Shown here: one piece after another, positions 27,283 through 35,534 of the stretch | Layout of the letters: each line of letters opens with the position of its first letter | Numbering within the stretch: the stretch's first letter is position 1 | The notes under the pieces: model-generated | The model's input: the letters and a program-made list of their open reading frames with translations, nothing else | Databases searched by the model: none | What the model was told of the DNA's origin: nothing | From: Pedobacter endophyticus | Lineage (GTDB): Bacteria; Bacteroidota; Bacteroidia; Sphingobacteriales; Sphingobacteriaceae | Length of the DNA stretch: 64,000 bases | Direction: 5' to 3' | Assembly (NCBI RefSeq): GCF_015679185.1 | Contig: NZ_CP064939.1 | Coordinates: 1,922,001-1,986,000, forward strand | Translations under genes and position numbers: made by a program

Positions 27283-29091
27283 ATGAGGATTCTCAAACTT
27301 CTTATTGCAATTTCATTTTTATCAACTACCCACCTTCTAGCACAACAAAACAATAATTCCAATAAAAAAATGGAATGGTTTGGCGATGCAAAACTTGGCA
27401 TCTTCGTTCATTGGGGCATCTACTCGGTAAACGGCATTTCAGAATCGTGGTCGTTTTTTAACAATTACATCAATCACGACGCCTATTTGAAGCAACTGGA
27501 TGGTTTTACTGCCGAAAAATATAATCCCAAGGAATGGGTCGATTTAATTAAGCAAAGCGGAGCAAAATATGCGGTATTCACCACCAAACATCACGATGGT
27601 ATATCGTTGTGGGATACCAAAGCGCCAAACGCCATTACTACACTTAAAAATAGTGCTGCAAAAAAAGACGTACTAACCCCTTTTGTGAAAGCGTTGCAGC
27701 AAGCTGGATTAAAAACCGGTATTTATTATTCCCTTCCCGATTGGAGCTACCCCGACTATAACGTGTTTACAAGCAAAAGAAACCGATACGATATTAAAAC
27801 AGAACCCAACCGCTGGCAAACCTTCTTAAACTATCAACAGCAGCAATTAACCGAACTTTCAACGGAGTTTAAACCCGACTTATTTTGGTTTGACGGAAAC
27901 TGGGAGCACTCGCCAACAGAATGGCAGGCAGACAAAATCCATTCTTTACTGCGCAAATACAATCCAAACATTATCATTAATGCCCGTTTAGATAACAAAG
28001 GCGATTACGATACACCCGAACAAGGCATCCCGGTGTTAAAACCCGCCGCACCCTATTGGGAATTGTGCTACACCATGAACGATAGCTGGGGCTATCAACC
28101 GTACGACACCAAATATAAATCGAGCAATATGGTTATTCGTACACTGGTTGATTGTATGAGCATGGGCGGAAACCTATTGCTGGATATTGGCCCAAAGCCC
28201 AACGGAACAATTGCACCCGAACAAGTTAAAATATTAAAAGACCTTGGCGCCTGGACTAAGAAACACGCTGAAGCAATTTATGGCACACAAGCGGGCATCC
28301 CAACGGACCACTTCAATGGAAAAACCACTTTATCAAAAGACAAGAAAACATTGTTTCTTTATTTCAATTATAAAGACCGAAACGGCATTATTTTAAGCGG
28401 GGTGAAATCGCCGATGAAAAAGGTGTCGATTGTGGGTTATAAAGGCGATATTGAGTTTACTTTGGTTGGAAGCGACAACTGGATCATTAACATACCCGAA
28501 AATGCTTTTGATAACGATGTAGCCGTAGCAAAAGTTACTTTTGATGAACCTGTTCAGCTAAGTACGCCCACTTTAGAAGCCATAAACACGGATAAGAATA
28601 CCAATTTGAAGATCAAGGTATTGGCCAATAACATTGCGAAAGGTAAGAATCCATTTATCAACACTAATTTAGCTTTTGACGGACAAGGCTATAAACCAAC
28701 CGGAAATACCGAATACGATAATTGGGTGATGAAAAATGCCGAAGCCTTATATAAAACCGGTAAAGGCATTTCAAATGGTCATTACGAAGGCAAGTCGGCC
28801 TTATCAGAAGATAAAAAAACACTTTTCTTATTTGTTGAAGGAACGCCCAATGGCCCGATTGCGCTTAAAGGTTTAAAAAACGGAATCGCCAGGATTAGAG
28901 TGGTTGGCGAGGGTACCATTTTACTGAGTGAAGTGTATAACAAATTATATTGGAGCAAAGTACCCGGAATTACGTATATCCCGTTGCCGCCAGATAAAGT
29001 TGATAAAAATCTGACCGTTATTGCCGTACTTCTGGATGGACCAATCGACTTGTTTGAAGAAAAAGTAACAGCGTTAGAAAGTAATATGTGA
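27283..29091 (+). CDS. GH29 alpha-L-fucosidase-like glycoside hydrolase, exported
   Basis: A 602-residue exported hydrolase with signal peptide MRILKLLIAISFLSTTHLLAQ. The GH29 barrel shows FGDAKLGIFVHWGIYSV (33-49), the histidines of FTTKHHDG (99-106), and the nucleophile D204 in DLFWFDGNWE. NIIINARL and GGNLLLDIGPKPNG close the barrel near residue 300. The C-terminal 250 residues contain two copies of a module starting KHAEAIYGTQ / KNAEALYKTG and ending in beta-rich sequence, so a duplicated C-terminal domain is likely. It is not linked to a SusC/D pair. The second GH29 gene at 33548 is divergent. The substrate may be fucosylated glycans; the anomeric sugar is not proven. Confidence 0.88.
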   Translation: MRILKLLIAISFLSTTHLLAQQNNNSNKKMEWFGDAKLGIFVHWGIYSVNGISESWSFFNNYINHDAYLKQLDGFTAEKYNPKEWVDLIKQSGAKYAVFTTKHHDGISLWDTKAPNAITTLKNSAAKKDVLTPFVKALQQAGLKTGIYYSLPDWSYPDYNVFTSKRNRYDIKTEPNRWQTFLNYQQQQLTELSTEFKPDLFWFDGNWEHSPTEWQADKIHSLLRKYNPNIIINARLDNKGDYDTPEQGIPVLKPAAPYWELCYTMNDSWGYQPYDTKYKSSNMVIRTLVDCMSMGGNLLLDIGPKPNGTIAPEQVKILKDLGAWTKKHAEAIYGTQAGIPTDHFNGKTTLSKDKKTLFLYFNYKDRNGIILSGVKSPMKKVSIVGYKGDIEFTLVGSDNWIINIPENAFDNDVAVAKVTFDEPVQLSTPTLEAINTDKNTNLKIKVLANNIAKGKNPFINTNLAFDGQGYKPTGNTEYDNWVMKNAEALYKTGKGISNGHYEGKSALSEDKKTLFLFVEGTPNGPIALKGLKNGIARIRVVGEGTILLSEVYNKLYWSKVPGITYIPLPPDKVDKNLTVIAVLLDGPIDLFEEKVTALESNM

Positions 29092-29112
29092 TACTTTAGC
29101 CAAACACAATTG

Positions 29113-29138
29113 AACACATAGGCACATAGAAAACATAG
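29113..29138. repeat. Left inverted repeat flanking the GxxExxY gene
   Basis: The reverse complement reads as three CTATGTG-like heptamers in a row, and it matches the right-hand repeat at 29691-29716 at 24 of 26 positions in inverted orientation. It begins 22 bases after the fucosidase stop. Confidence 0.8.
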
Positions 29139-29190
29139 TCAATCATCTCTATCTTAATTATAAATCTTTTCACTTTAAAAATTAGGTAGA

Positions 29191-29598
29191 ATGACAAAAA
29201 AAGAATTAAATGAAATAAGTTATAATGTGATTGGTGCAGCAATAGAAGTGCATAAATCTTTAGGCCCCGGATTACTAGAAAGCGTATATCATAAGTGCTT
29301 ATCATATGAGCTCGATTTGCGCGGTGTATATTCAATAGCTGAAGTTCTGGTACCCATTTACTATAAAGACTTCGAAATAGAATCTGAACTCAGGTGTGAT
29401 TTATTTATTGAAAACACATTGGTAGTTGAATTGAAAGCTGTTGAAACTATGAAACCCATATTTGAAGCCCAGCTACTCACTTACATGCACCTACTTGAGG
29501 TACCCAAAGGAATATTGATAAACTTCAATTGCACAAATCTATTTAAGGAAGGGCAAAAAACGTTTGTAAACGATTTCTTTCGATTTTTACCCGAATAG
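29191..29598 (+). CDS. GxxExxY family protein
   Basis: A 135-residue protein of the GxxExxY family, named for the motif seen here as G27-L-L-E30-S-V-Y33 in LGPGLLESVYHKCL. The middle contains a nuclease-like pattern, ELRCDLFIENTLVVELKAVE, with D and E-x-K at about 71-85, resembling the PD-(D/E)xK core. The biochemical role of the family is not established. The gene sits alone between two inverted repeats built from CTATGTG heptamers, 53 bases from the left repeat and 92 from the right. This resembles a minimal mobile or repeat-maintaining unit. The start MTKKELNEISYNVIGAAIEVHKSLG is the usual family N-terminus. Confidence 0.88.
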   Translation: MTKKELNEISYNVIGAAIEVHKSLGPGLLESVYHKCLSYELDLRGVYSIAEVLVPIYYKDFEIESELRCDLFIENTLVVELKAVETMKPIFEAQLLTYMHLLEVPKGILINFNCTNLFKEGQKTFVNDFFRFLPE

Positions 29599-29690
29599 AG
29601 CAGTATATACTATTTAAGATTAAGGGGGGTAAACGGCTTGCCCACATGCTTGGCTAATTATTAATAGCTCATTTTTGCTAAGCATAACAA

Positions 29691-29716
29691 CTATGTGTTC
29701 TATGTGCCTATGTGGT
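29691..29716. repeat. Right inverted repeat flanking the GxxExxY gene
   Basis: CTATGTG-TT-CTATGTG-C-CTATGTG: three exact heptamers spaced by two bases and one base, the inverted partner of 29113-29138. The enclosed unit is 604 bases. The space from here to bshC (29717-29853) holds no recognised feature. Confidence 0.85.
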
Positions 29717-29853
29717 AAACATTTCGCGATTGGGCATAAACATGCGTTATGAATATACCTGGACACCAAACTTTTTTACTGTTTCTATCTACGTTATGTA
29801 AAATATAAGAGAAATGTACAATTTGATTTAAATTTTATCTTATTTCGCAAACT

Positions 29854-31440
29854 ATGCAGGCAAAATACATTTCTTACCAAGAAACAGGCTCGTTTTCGAA
29901 ATTGGTATTGGATTATATCAACAATGAAGAAGAACTACAGGCTTTTTATAACTATCGTCCTGACATAGAAGGATTAGGCGAGGCGATTAAAAACAGAAAT
30001 TTCCTGGGAGATCGGTCTATTTTGGTTAAAGTTCTGCAAGATCAATATCAGCATCTGCAACCGAACCGGTCGGTAATAAAAAACATCGAGTTGCTGGGCG
30101 AGGACAATACTTTTACTGTGACCACAGGCCACCAATTGAACCTATTTACCGGACCGCTTTATTTCATCTACAAGATTGTGACCGCCATTAATTTGGCAAT
30201 AGAATTAAAGATGGCGCATCCCGACAAGAACTTTGTGCCAGTATATTGGATGGCAACGGAAGATCACGATTTTGAGGAAATCAACCACGTAAGCGTCGAC
30301 GAGAAAAATATCAGCTGGATTCAAAATACCAATGGTGCCACCGGCCGGTTAAGTACCAAAACCGTTGCCGCAGCGGTTACGGCGTATAAGGGTTACCTCG
30401 GTATTTCGAGCAATGGCCAACACATTGCCAAACTGGTAGAAAAAGCTTACCTCGAACATGATAATTTGGCTGATGCCACAAGGTATTTGGTGAATAAATT
30501 ATTCGAAAAATATGGTTTAGTGATTGTAAACGCTGATAATCCATCATTAAAAAAGCTATTTGCAGAAATAGCCGCCAGTGATATTATTGAACATAACAGC
30601 TCGAAAAACATAGAGAAAAGCTCAACCAAATTGGAAGATTTGGGCTACAAAACGCAGGTAAACGGACGCGATATCAACTTTTTTTATTTAAACGATAACC
30701 TGAGAGAGCGCCTGATCTTCGAAAACAATAAATATGTAGTTAATCATACTGATATTAGTTTTACGGAGGCTGAATTGAGGGCAGAAATTGAAGCGCATCC
30801 GGAGCGATTCAGCCCAAATGTTGTGATGCGACCAATGTATCAGGAAGTTATTCTGCCAAATATCGCCTACATTGGGGGCGGCGCAGAAGTAGCTTATTGG
30901 ATGCAGTTAAAGGCCAATTTCGATTATTACAAAGTCGATTTCCCGGTGCTTTTATTACGCAACTCCGCCTTATTAATTGATAAACGCAGTGCCGAAAATT
31001 TATATAATTTAGGCTTTTCGCTCGAAGACGTTTTTCTGCCGGTAGATGAACTCAAAAATCTTTGGGTATTAAAAAATTCAACAGCACAACTTAGTCTGGC
31101 CGATGAAACCAGAGCCATCAACAGTATTTTCGATCAGATTAAGCTCAACGCTTACAAGATCGATAAAACACTTTCTGTTTCTACCGATACCGCCAAACAG
31201 AAAACGAATCATTTACTCGCAAACCTCGAAAAAAAGTTATTCAGAGCAGAAAAACGGAAGCATGAAACCGCCTTGGTACAAATTGAGAACGTTAAAAAGC
31301 GCCTGTTTCCAGGCGGCACCATGCAAGAAAGAACGTTAAACATTGCACCGATGTATGTTAACTATGGCGAAGATTTTCTTTCCAGTTGCATCGAAAATTT
31401 CGAACCACTGGGCGGAGATTTTACGTTGCTTTTACCTTAA
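29854..31440 (+). CDS. bshC: Bacillithiol biosynthesis cysteine-adding enzyme BshC
   Basis: BshC is the last step of bacillithiol synthesis, adding cysteine to GlcN-malate. The protein has 528 residues. Recognisable blocks are VTTGHQLNLFTGPLYFIYKI (about 89-108), FVPVYWMATEDHDFEEINH (about 128-146), NVVMRPMYQEVILPNIAYIGGGAEVAYWMQL (about 325-355) and the C-terminal PGGTMQERTLNI. A coiled-coil lies near 430-475 (KTNHLLANLEKKLFRAEKRKHE). bshA and bshB are not nearby. Its presence says the organism uses bacillithiol as low-molecular-weight thiol, consistent with Bacteroidota. Confidence 0.94.
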   Translation: MQAKYISYQETGSFSKLVLDYINNEEELQAFYNYRPDIEGLGEAIKNRNFLGDRSILVKVLQDQYQHLQPNRSVIKNIELLGEDNTFTVTTGHQLNLFTGPLYFIYKIVTAINLAIELKMAHPDKNFVPVYWMATEDHDFEEINHVSVDEKNISWIQNTNGATGRLSTKTVAAAVTAYKGYLGISSNGQHIAKLVEKAYLEHDNLADATRYLVNKLFEKYGLVIVNADNPSLKKLFAEIAASDIIEHNSSKNIEKSSTKLEDLGYKTQVNGRDINFFYLNDNLRERLIFENNKYVVNHTDISFTEAELRAEIEAHPERFSPNVVMRPMYQEVILPNIAYIGGGAEVAYWMQLKANFDYYKVDFPVLLLRNSALLIDKRSAENLYNLGFSLEDVFLPVDELKNLWVLKNSTAQLSLADETRAINSIFDQIKLNAYKIDKTLSVSTDTAKQKTNHLLANLEKKLFRAEKRKHETALVQIENVKKRLFPGGTMQERTLNIAPMYVNYGEDFLSSCIENFEPLGGDFTLLLP

Positions 31441-31712
31441 GGAAGTCTGAAAGTCGAGAGTCGGAAGTCCGGAGTCAGAAGTCTAGAAATTAGACGAATA
31501 AAGCTGTGCCAAAGGCATCCCTTCGGGAAAAGAATAGAAAAAGTCCGAAAGTCGGGAGTCCGAAGTCCGAAAGTCCGGAGTCCGGAGTCAGAAGTCTAGA
31601 AATTAGACGAATAAAGCCGTGCCAGAGGCATCCCTTCGGGAAAAGTCGGAAGACTAAAGACAAAAGCTGTGCCAAAGGCATCCCCTCGGGAAAAGAATAG
31701 AAAAAGTCCATA
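31441..31712. repeat. Intergenic repeats: AGTC-rich stretch with CCCTTCGGGA hairpins
   Basis: About 2.5 copies of a unit containing degenerate AGTCCGGAGTC/GAAAGTC runs, then TCTAGAAATTAGACGAATAAAG, then GTGCCAAAGGCATCCCTTCG with the small hairpin TCCC-TTCG-GGGA. GGCATCCC occurs near 31515, 31627 and 31677. No credible gene. 31713-31850 holds no further feature apart from a short motif, GATCCGATAGTTATCGGATTTC. Confidence 0.75.
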
Positions 31713-31850
31713 TAAACTTTTAACTACGAAACAAATAAAATACCACTTCCTAGCCCCCTCTCTTCAAGGAGAACTTGTTCCGATCCGATAGTTATCGGAT
31801 TTCATCGGAAGGGCGGCGGGAGAGGTTACTTGATACTAATTACATAACTA

Positions 31851-32936
31851 ATGAACTTCATCACCTTTACCGAATCGCACCTAAGAAACTTTACCCATAA
31901 TGTTTTTAAAAAAATGGGGTGTTCTGATGCGCACGCAACCTTAGCTACTGATGTTTTAGTCCGTTCAGATTTACGTGGAATAGATTCGCACGGGGTGGCA
32001 CGTTTAAGTGGTTACATCCGATTGTGGGAGAAAGGAAGGATCAATGCTAGCCCAAATATCAAGATCGTGCACGAAACGCCCACTACGGCTACCATTGATG
32101 GTGATGCTGGCCTGGGCCTCGTTGTGGCTCCATTTGCCATGCAGGTTGCTATAGAAAAGGCAGAAAAATATGGTAGCGGATGGGTTTCCGTTAAAAATTC
32201 GAATCATTTTGGCATTGCGGGCTATCACGCTTTAATGGCCGTAGAGAAAGACATGATCGGCATCAGCATGACCAACGCAAGCCCTTTGGTTGCGCCGACG
32301 TATGCAAGCGAACGCCTTTTGGGCACAAACCCTATGTGTTATGCGTTCCCGGCAGGCAAATATCCGCCGGTAATTGTAGACATGGCCACGTCGGCCGCCG
32401 CCAATGGAAAACTCGAAATTGCGCAACGGGCAGAGAAAAGCATACCCAGCGGTTGGGTACAGAGTAAAGATGGAGCAAGCTCAACAAACCCCAACGAATT
32501 GAAAAACGGAGGTTCGCTGTTGCCACTGGGAAGCGACAAAGACCACGGAAGCCACAAGGGTTATGGATTGAGTGCAACGGTCGACATTTTATCGGCCGTG
32601 CTTTCTGGAGCCAATTACGGGCCATGGGCGCCTCCCTTCGTTGCCTTTTTAGAACCATCTGCCAATCCTGTAGGCGAAGGGCTCGGCCATTTTCTGGGCG
32701 CTATGCGGGTTGATGGTTTCCGCCCGGCCGATGATTTCAAAAGTCATTTAGATAATTGGGTGGAACGTTTCAAAAGCGCAAAAACAGTCGATCCCGATCA
32801 AAACGTGATCATCCCCGGCGAACCAGAACATGAGTTTGAGCAGGAGAGAAAAGTTAGCGGCATCCCGCTGATTGACGTTGTGGTTAAGGATTTGAATGAA
32901 CTTGCAGAAAGATTGGGCATAGAAAGGCTTTCCTAA
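31851..32936 (+). CDS. Ldh-family (malate/L-lactate/ureidoglycolate-type) NAD(P)-dependent oxidoreductase
   Basis: A 361-residue dehydrogenase of the Ldh_2 family (PF02615 type), which uses a non-Rossmann fold. Blocks seen are SDLRGIDSHGVARLSGYI (about 39-56) with the conserved H, VSVKNSNHFGIAGYHALMA (about 109-127), LLGTNPMCYAFP (about 155-166), VDMATSAAANGKLEIA and GYGLSATVDILSAVLSGA. Members act on malate, sulfolactate, 2,3-diketogulonate, Delta1-piperideine-2-carboxylate or ureidoglycolate, so the substrate is open. No signal peptide. It lies alone between repeat-rich gaps. Confidence 0.88.
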   Translation: MNFITFTESHLRNFTHNVFKKMGCSDAHATLATDVLVRSDLRGIDSHGVARLSGYIRLWEKGRINASPNIKIVHETPTTATIDGDAGLGLVVAPFAMQVAIEKAEKYGSGWVSVKNSNHFGIAGYHALMAVEKDMIGISMTNASPLVAPTYASERLLGTNPMCYAFPAGKYPPVIVDMATSAAANGKLEIAQRAEKSIPSGWVQSKDGASSTNPNELKNGGSLLPLGSDKDHGSHKGYGLSATVDILSAVLSGANYGPWAPPFVAFLEPSANPVGEGLGHFLGAMRVDGFRPADDFKSHLDNWVERFKSAKTVDPDQNVIIPGEPEHEFEQERKVSGIPLIDVVVKDLNELAERLGIERLS

Positions 32937-33057
32937 ACGAACTGCTGCCCTTTTTAAAGGAACAGATATTCATCAGTTAACTCGCGAATTAACGCTTGTC
33001 AGTTTTCTTTTTCACCGCTCGTTAAATAGCTTTACTTACCTCAGTTACGGATAGCAG

Positions 33058-33395
33058 AACGTGGTGTACCACGTTGTTTACTCCGCTGGTGGGCTTGGTC
33101 ACGTGGTGTACCACGTCATTTTCCCCATTGGTGGCGTTGGGTAACGTGGTGTACCACGTTGTTTACTCCACTGATGGGGTTGGTAACGTGGTGTACCACG
33201 TCATTTGCCCCGTCGGTGGCGTGGTGCAACGTGGTAAACGGGGTTGCGGACGTGGTTTACCACCTACATCAACGTGGTAAACGGGGTGCCGAACGTGGTG
33301 TACCACGTACATTAACGTGGTAAGCGGAGTGCCGAACGTGGTGTACCACGTACATCAACGTGGTAAGCGGGGTGCCGAACGCGGTGTACCACGTT
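33058..33395. repeat. Array of ACGTGGT-GT-ACCACGT hairpins, eight units
   Basis: Units lie at 33058-33075, 33101-33116, 33143-33160, 33185-33201, 33250-33263, 33292-33308, 33335-33351 and 33378-33395. Each has arms AACGTGGT/ACCACGTT around two bases. Between them are half-units AACGTGGTAAACGGGG and linkers such as GTTTACTCCGCTGGTGGG. Two sub-types alternate: ACCACGTTGTTTAC and ACCACGTCATTTKCC on the left, ACCACGTACATYAACGTGG on the right. The fifth and eighth units are degenerate. 33396-33547 holds a GTCACGCTGAGCCTCCCGAG repeat fragment but no gene. Confidence 0.88.
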
Positions 33396-33547
33396 ACTAG
33401 GGGTTAACGGAGTGTTGAGCCTGTTTAACAAAGACAGATTCGTTTCGAGTTTGTCACGCTGAGCCTCCCGAGGAATCGTATAGTGTGCAACCCTAGGAGA
33501 AATCGGCACAGAGCTGACGCGGTTTTTTAATTGAGTAGACATAAGAT

Positions 33548-34972
33548 TTAACTTTTCTCAGGCACAAAAGAAAACGCAAGGGCAATTTTTTCATCATTTT
33601 TTGGAAGATTGACATAAACCTTGCCATTTGAAATTTTCCAGGTCAATTTTTGGTTACTGCCCAAAAGCGTAACCTGAGTTCCTTTTTTTGGGAGGTTCCC
33701 TTGCCAAGCAACTTGTTTTATTGCATCGCCCTTTATCAAATGAATAGCGTACATGCTTTTTCCATCCTTACCTTGCGTAAACCAGGTTTGGGCATCATGA
33801 TAGTTGGAAGTAATTCTGGTGCCGTAAACTGCAGCTCCATTTTTGGAAGTCCATTCGCCAATTTCATTTAGCTTTTTTACCACATCGTCGGGAAGCGTAC
33901 CATCGGCTGCCGGACCAATGCCCAAAAGCAAACTTCCACCTTTGGCTACAATTTCTACCAATTTATGAACAACTTCTTTAGCTGATTTATAGTTGTCGTT
34001 AGGTACAAAACCCCAGCCGCCGCCCAAAGTCATGCAGCTTTCCCAAGGGTAATTCAATTGCTTTTCAGGAATTTTTTGTTCCGGTGTTTGATAGTTCTCG
34101 TACTGGCCGTGCACCGTTCTATCAACCATTATTAAGCCTGGCTGTGCTTTGCGGGCCATTGCGGCAATGGTTGGCATATCAATGTCCTGACTCCACGCCG
34201 GAATCGGCGCTCCCCACGAGAGGACTTCCTGATTAACGGTTTCCAACGGCCGAACCCAACCGCCGTCCAACCACAGGATATCGATGCTTCCATAGTTGTT
34301 CATCAGTTCGCCAATTTGATTTTGAGTGTACTTTTTAAACATGGCCCAGCGCCACGGATTTTTGCGGATATCGTAATTGTTGTTTCGGTTAGCGGTGGCA
34401 TATTTATCCCACCAATAGTACTGCGAATGCCAATCGGGCTTTGAGAAATAGGCGCCAATCATAAAACCTTCGTTTCTAAATGCTTCGAATACATATTTAG
34501 CAACATCTTTTTTCGGATTATTGCTAAAAGGTCCCTTTGCGATGCTGAAGTCGGTTTCCCTGGTATCGAACATGGCGAATCCGTCGTGGTGTTTGGTGGT
34601 AAAAACGAGGTATTTCATGCCCGCAGCTTTACCTGCCTGGGCCCATTGTGTGGGATTAAACTTTGTAGGGTTGAATTTCTCGCTCAACCCCCAATACCAT
34701 CGCTTGTAGTCATCGTACCTAATGGTGCTGTCGCGATCGATCCAATCTTCTGAGCAGACAGACCACGACTCTATAATTCCGGGAACGGCGTACAAACCCC
34801 AGTGCACAATCATTCCAAATTTCTTATCCTGCCAGTTCTCCAGCTTTTGTTTCACTAATGGATCTGTCGGCGCCTCGTAATGAGTAGATTGAGGCATGAT
34901 GTCGGTCTGCTGTGCATTTGAGGCATACGCGATGCCACATAAAAAGGTAAAAATGATGTGTTTGAGCTTCAT
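33548..34972 (-). CDS. GH29 alpha-L-fucosidase, exported
   Basis: A 474-residue exported hydrolase with signal peptide MKLKHIIFTFLCGIAYASNAQ. GH29 blocks are KKFGMIVHWGLYAVPGI (50-66), FTTKHHDGFAMFDT (124-137), the nucleophile D236 in IDILWLDGGW, and GGSLLLGIGPAADG near residue 355. The tail after 390 is a short beta domain ending NDEKIALAFSFVPE. It is smaller than, and clearly diverged from, the GH29 protein at 27283. It lies 560 bases downstream of a SusC/D pair on the same strand but behind a terminator hairpin and repeats, so joint regulation is uncertain. Confidence 0.9.
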   Translation of the reverse strand: MKLKHIIFTFLCGIAYASNAQQTDIMPQSTHYEAPTDPLVKQKLENWQDKKFGMIVHWGLYAVPGIIESWSVCSEDWIDRDSTIRYDDYKRWYWGLSEKFNPTKFNPTQWAQAGKAAGMKYLVFTTKHHDGFAMFDTRETDFSIAKGPFSNNPKKDVAKYVFEAFRNEGFMIGAYFSKPDWHSQYYWWDKYATANRNNNYDIRKNPWRWAMFKKYTQNQIGELMNNYGSIDILWLDGGWVRPLETVNQEVLSWGAPIPAWSQDIDMPTIAAMARKAQPGLIMVDRTVHGQYENYQTPEQKIPEKQLNYPWESCMTLGGGWGFVPNDNYKSAKEVVHKLVEIVAKGGSLLLGIGPAADGTLPDDVVKKLNEIGEWTSKNGAAVYGTRITSNYHDAQTWFTQGKDGKSMYAIHLIKGDAIKQVAWQGNLPKKGTQVTLLGSNQKLTWKISNGKVYVNLPKNDEKIALAFSFVPEKS

Positions 34973-35017
34973 GTTTAAATTTTAAAAGTTAACGCAGTAT
35001 CAAAAATAAAGAATTGT

Positions 35018-35222
35018 CATCCTGAGCTTGTCGAAAGACTAACCCAAATGCTTGAAAGGGCGTTTCGACTACTTGTCCCGACTTCTCCTTTCGTGTGGAC
35101 ACATCTCGTTTTATGCGCCGTCATTCCCGCGTAGGCGGTCCCGTACGTACGGGATTAATGCTGGGCGCCCAATTTATTGCGCATTAGGATCCCTCCCGAA
35201 GCTTCGGGAAGGATGACGACCG
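35018..35222. repeat. Dispersed repeats and compound palindrome
   Basis: TCATCCTGAGCTTGTCGAAAGAC at 35018 is a common intergenic repeat. A nested palindrome at 35119-35222 has outer CGTCATTCCC/GGATGACG arms and inner GGGATTAATGC/GCATTAGGATCCC arms, plus small hairpins CCCGTACGTACGGG and TCCCGAAGCTTCGGGA. It is related to the element at 16907-16992. The rest of 34973-35458 shows no credible gene; a 78-codon minus frame at 35265-35501 ends inside the terminator. Confidence 0.7.
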
Positions 35223-35458
35223 TTTTTAGAAACCGCCATAAAATGTGTTGTCATTTTGATGATTTCAGCTCGTAAAACGATATTTCAAAAATGTGTCCAC
35301 ATGATAGGACTTCTCTGCAGGCTTAACGTGACAAATTTGAATCGAATCCTTCGTTTTGAAACAGCCGCTATATGGTTTGTTCTGAATATAGCTATTTATT
35401 GACAAAATATAGGTATGCAACAGACTTTTTTGATTATTTGAACCGCCGCATTTATAAA

Positions 35459-35489
35459 AAAAGCAAATGGCGAGGTGCCATTTGCTTTT
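35459..35489 (-). terminator. Terminator of the SusC/SusD pair at 35.5-40.4 kb
   Basis: A 13-bp stem, AAAAGCAAATGGC/GCCATTTGCTTTT, with loop GAGGT and an A-run on the left (U-run on the minus transcript). It lies 46 bases after the SusD stop. Confidence 0.85.
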
Positions 35490-35534
35490 AGGGTTTTTCA
35501 ATTCATTAAAATATAGGATTCACACGATTTACGG

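Noticed and set aside
33074..33280. 68-codon plus-strand frame
   Set aside because: It reads through the ACGTGGT hairpin array and is repeat-derived.
35265..35501. 78-codon minus-strand frame
   Set aside because: No signal or domain; it begins inside a terminator stem and crosses repeat sequence.
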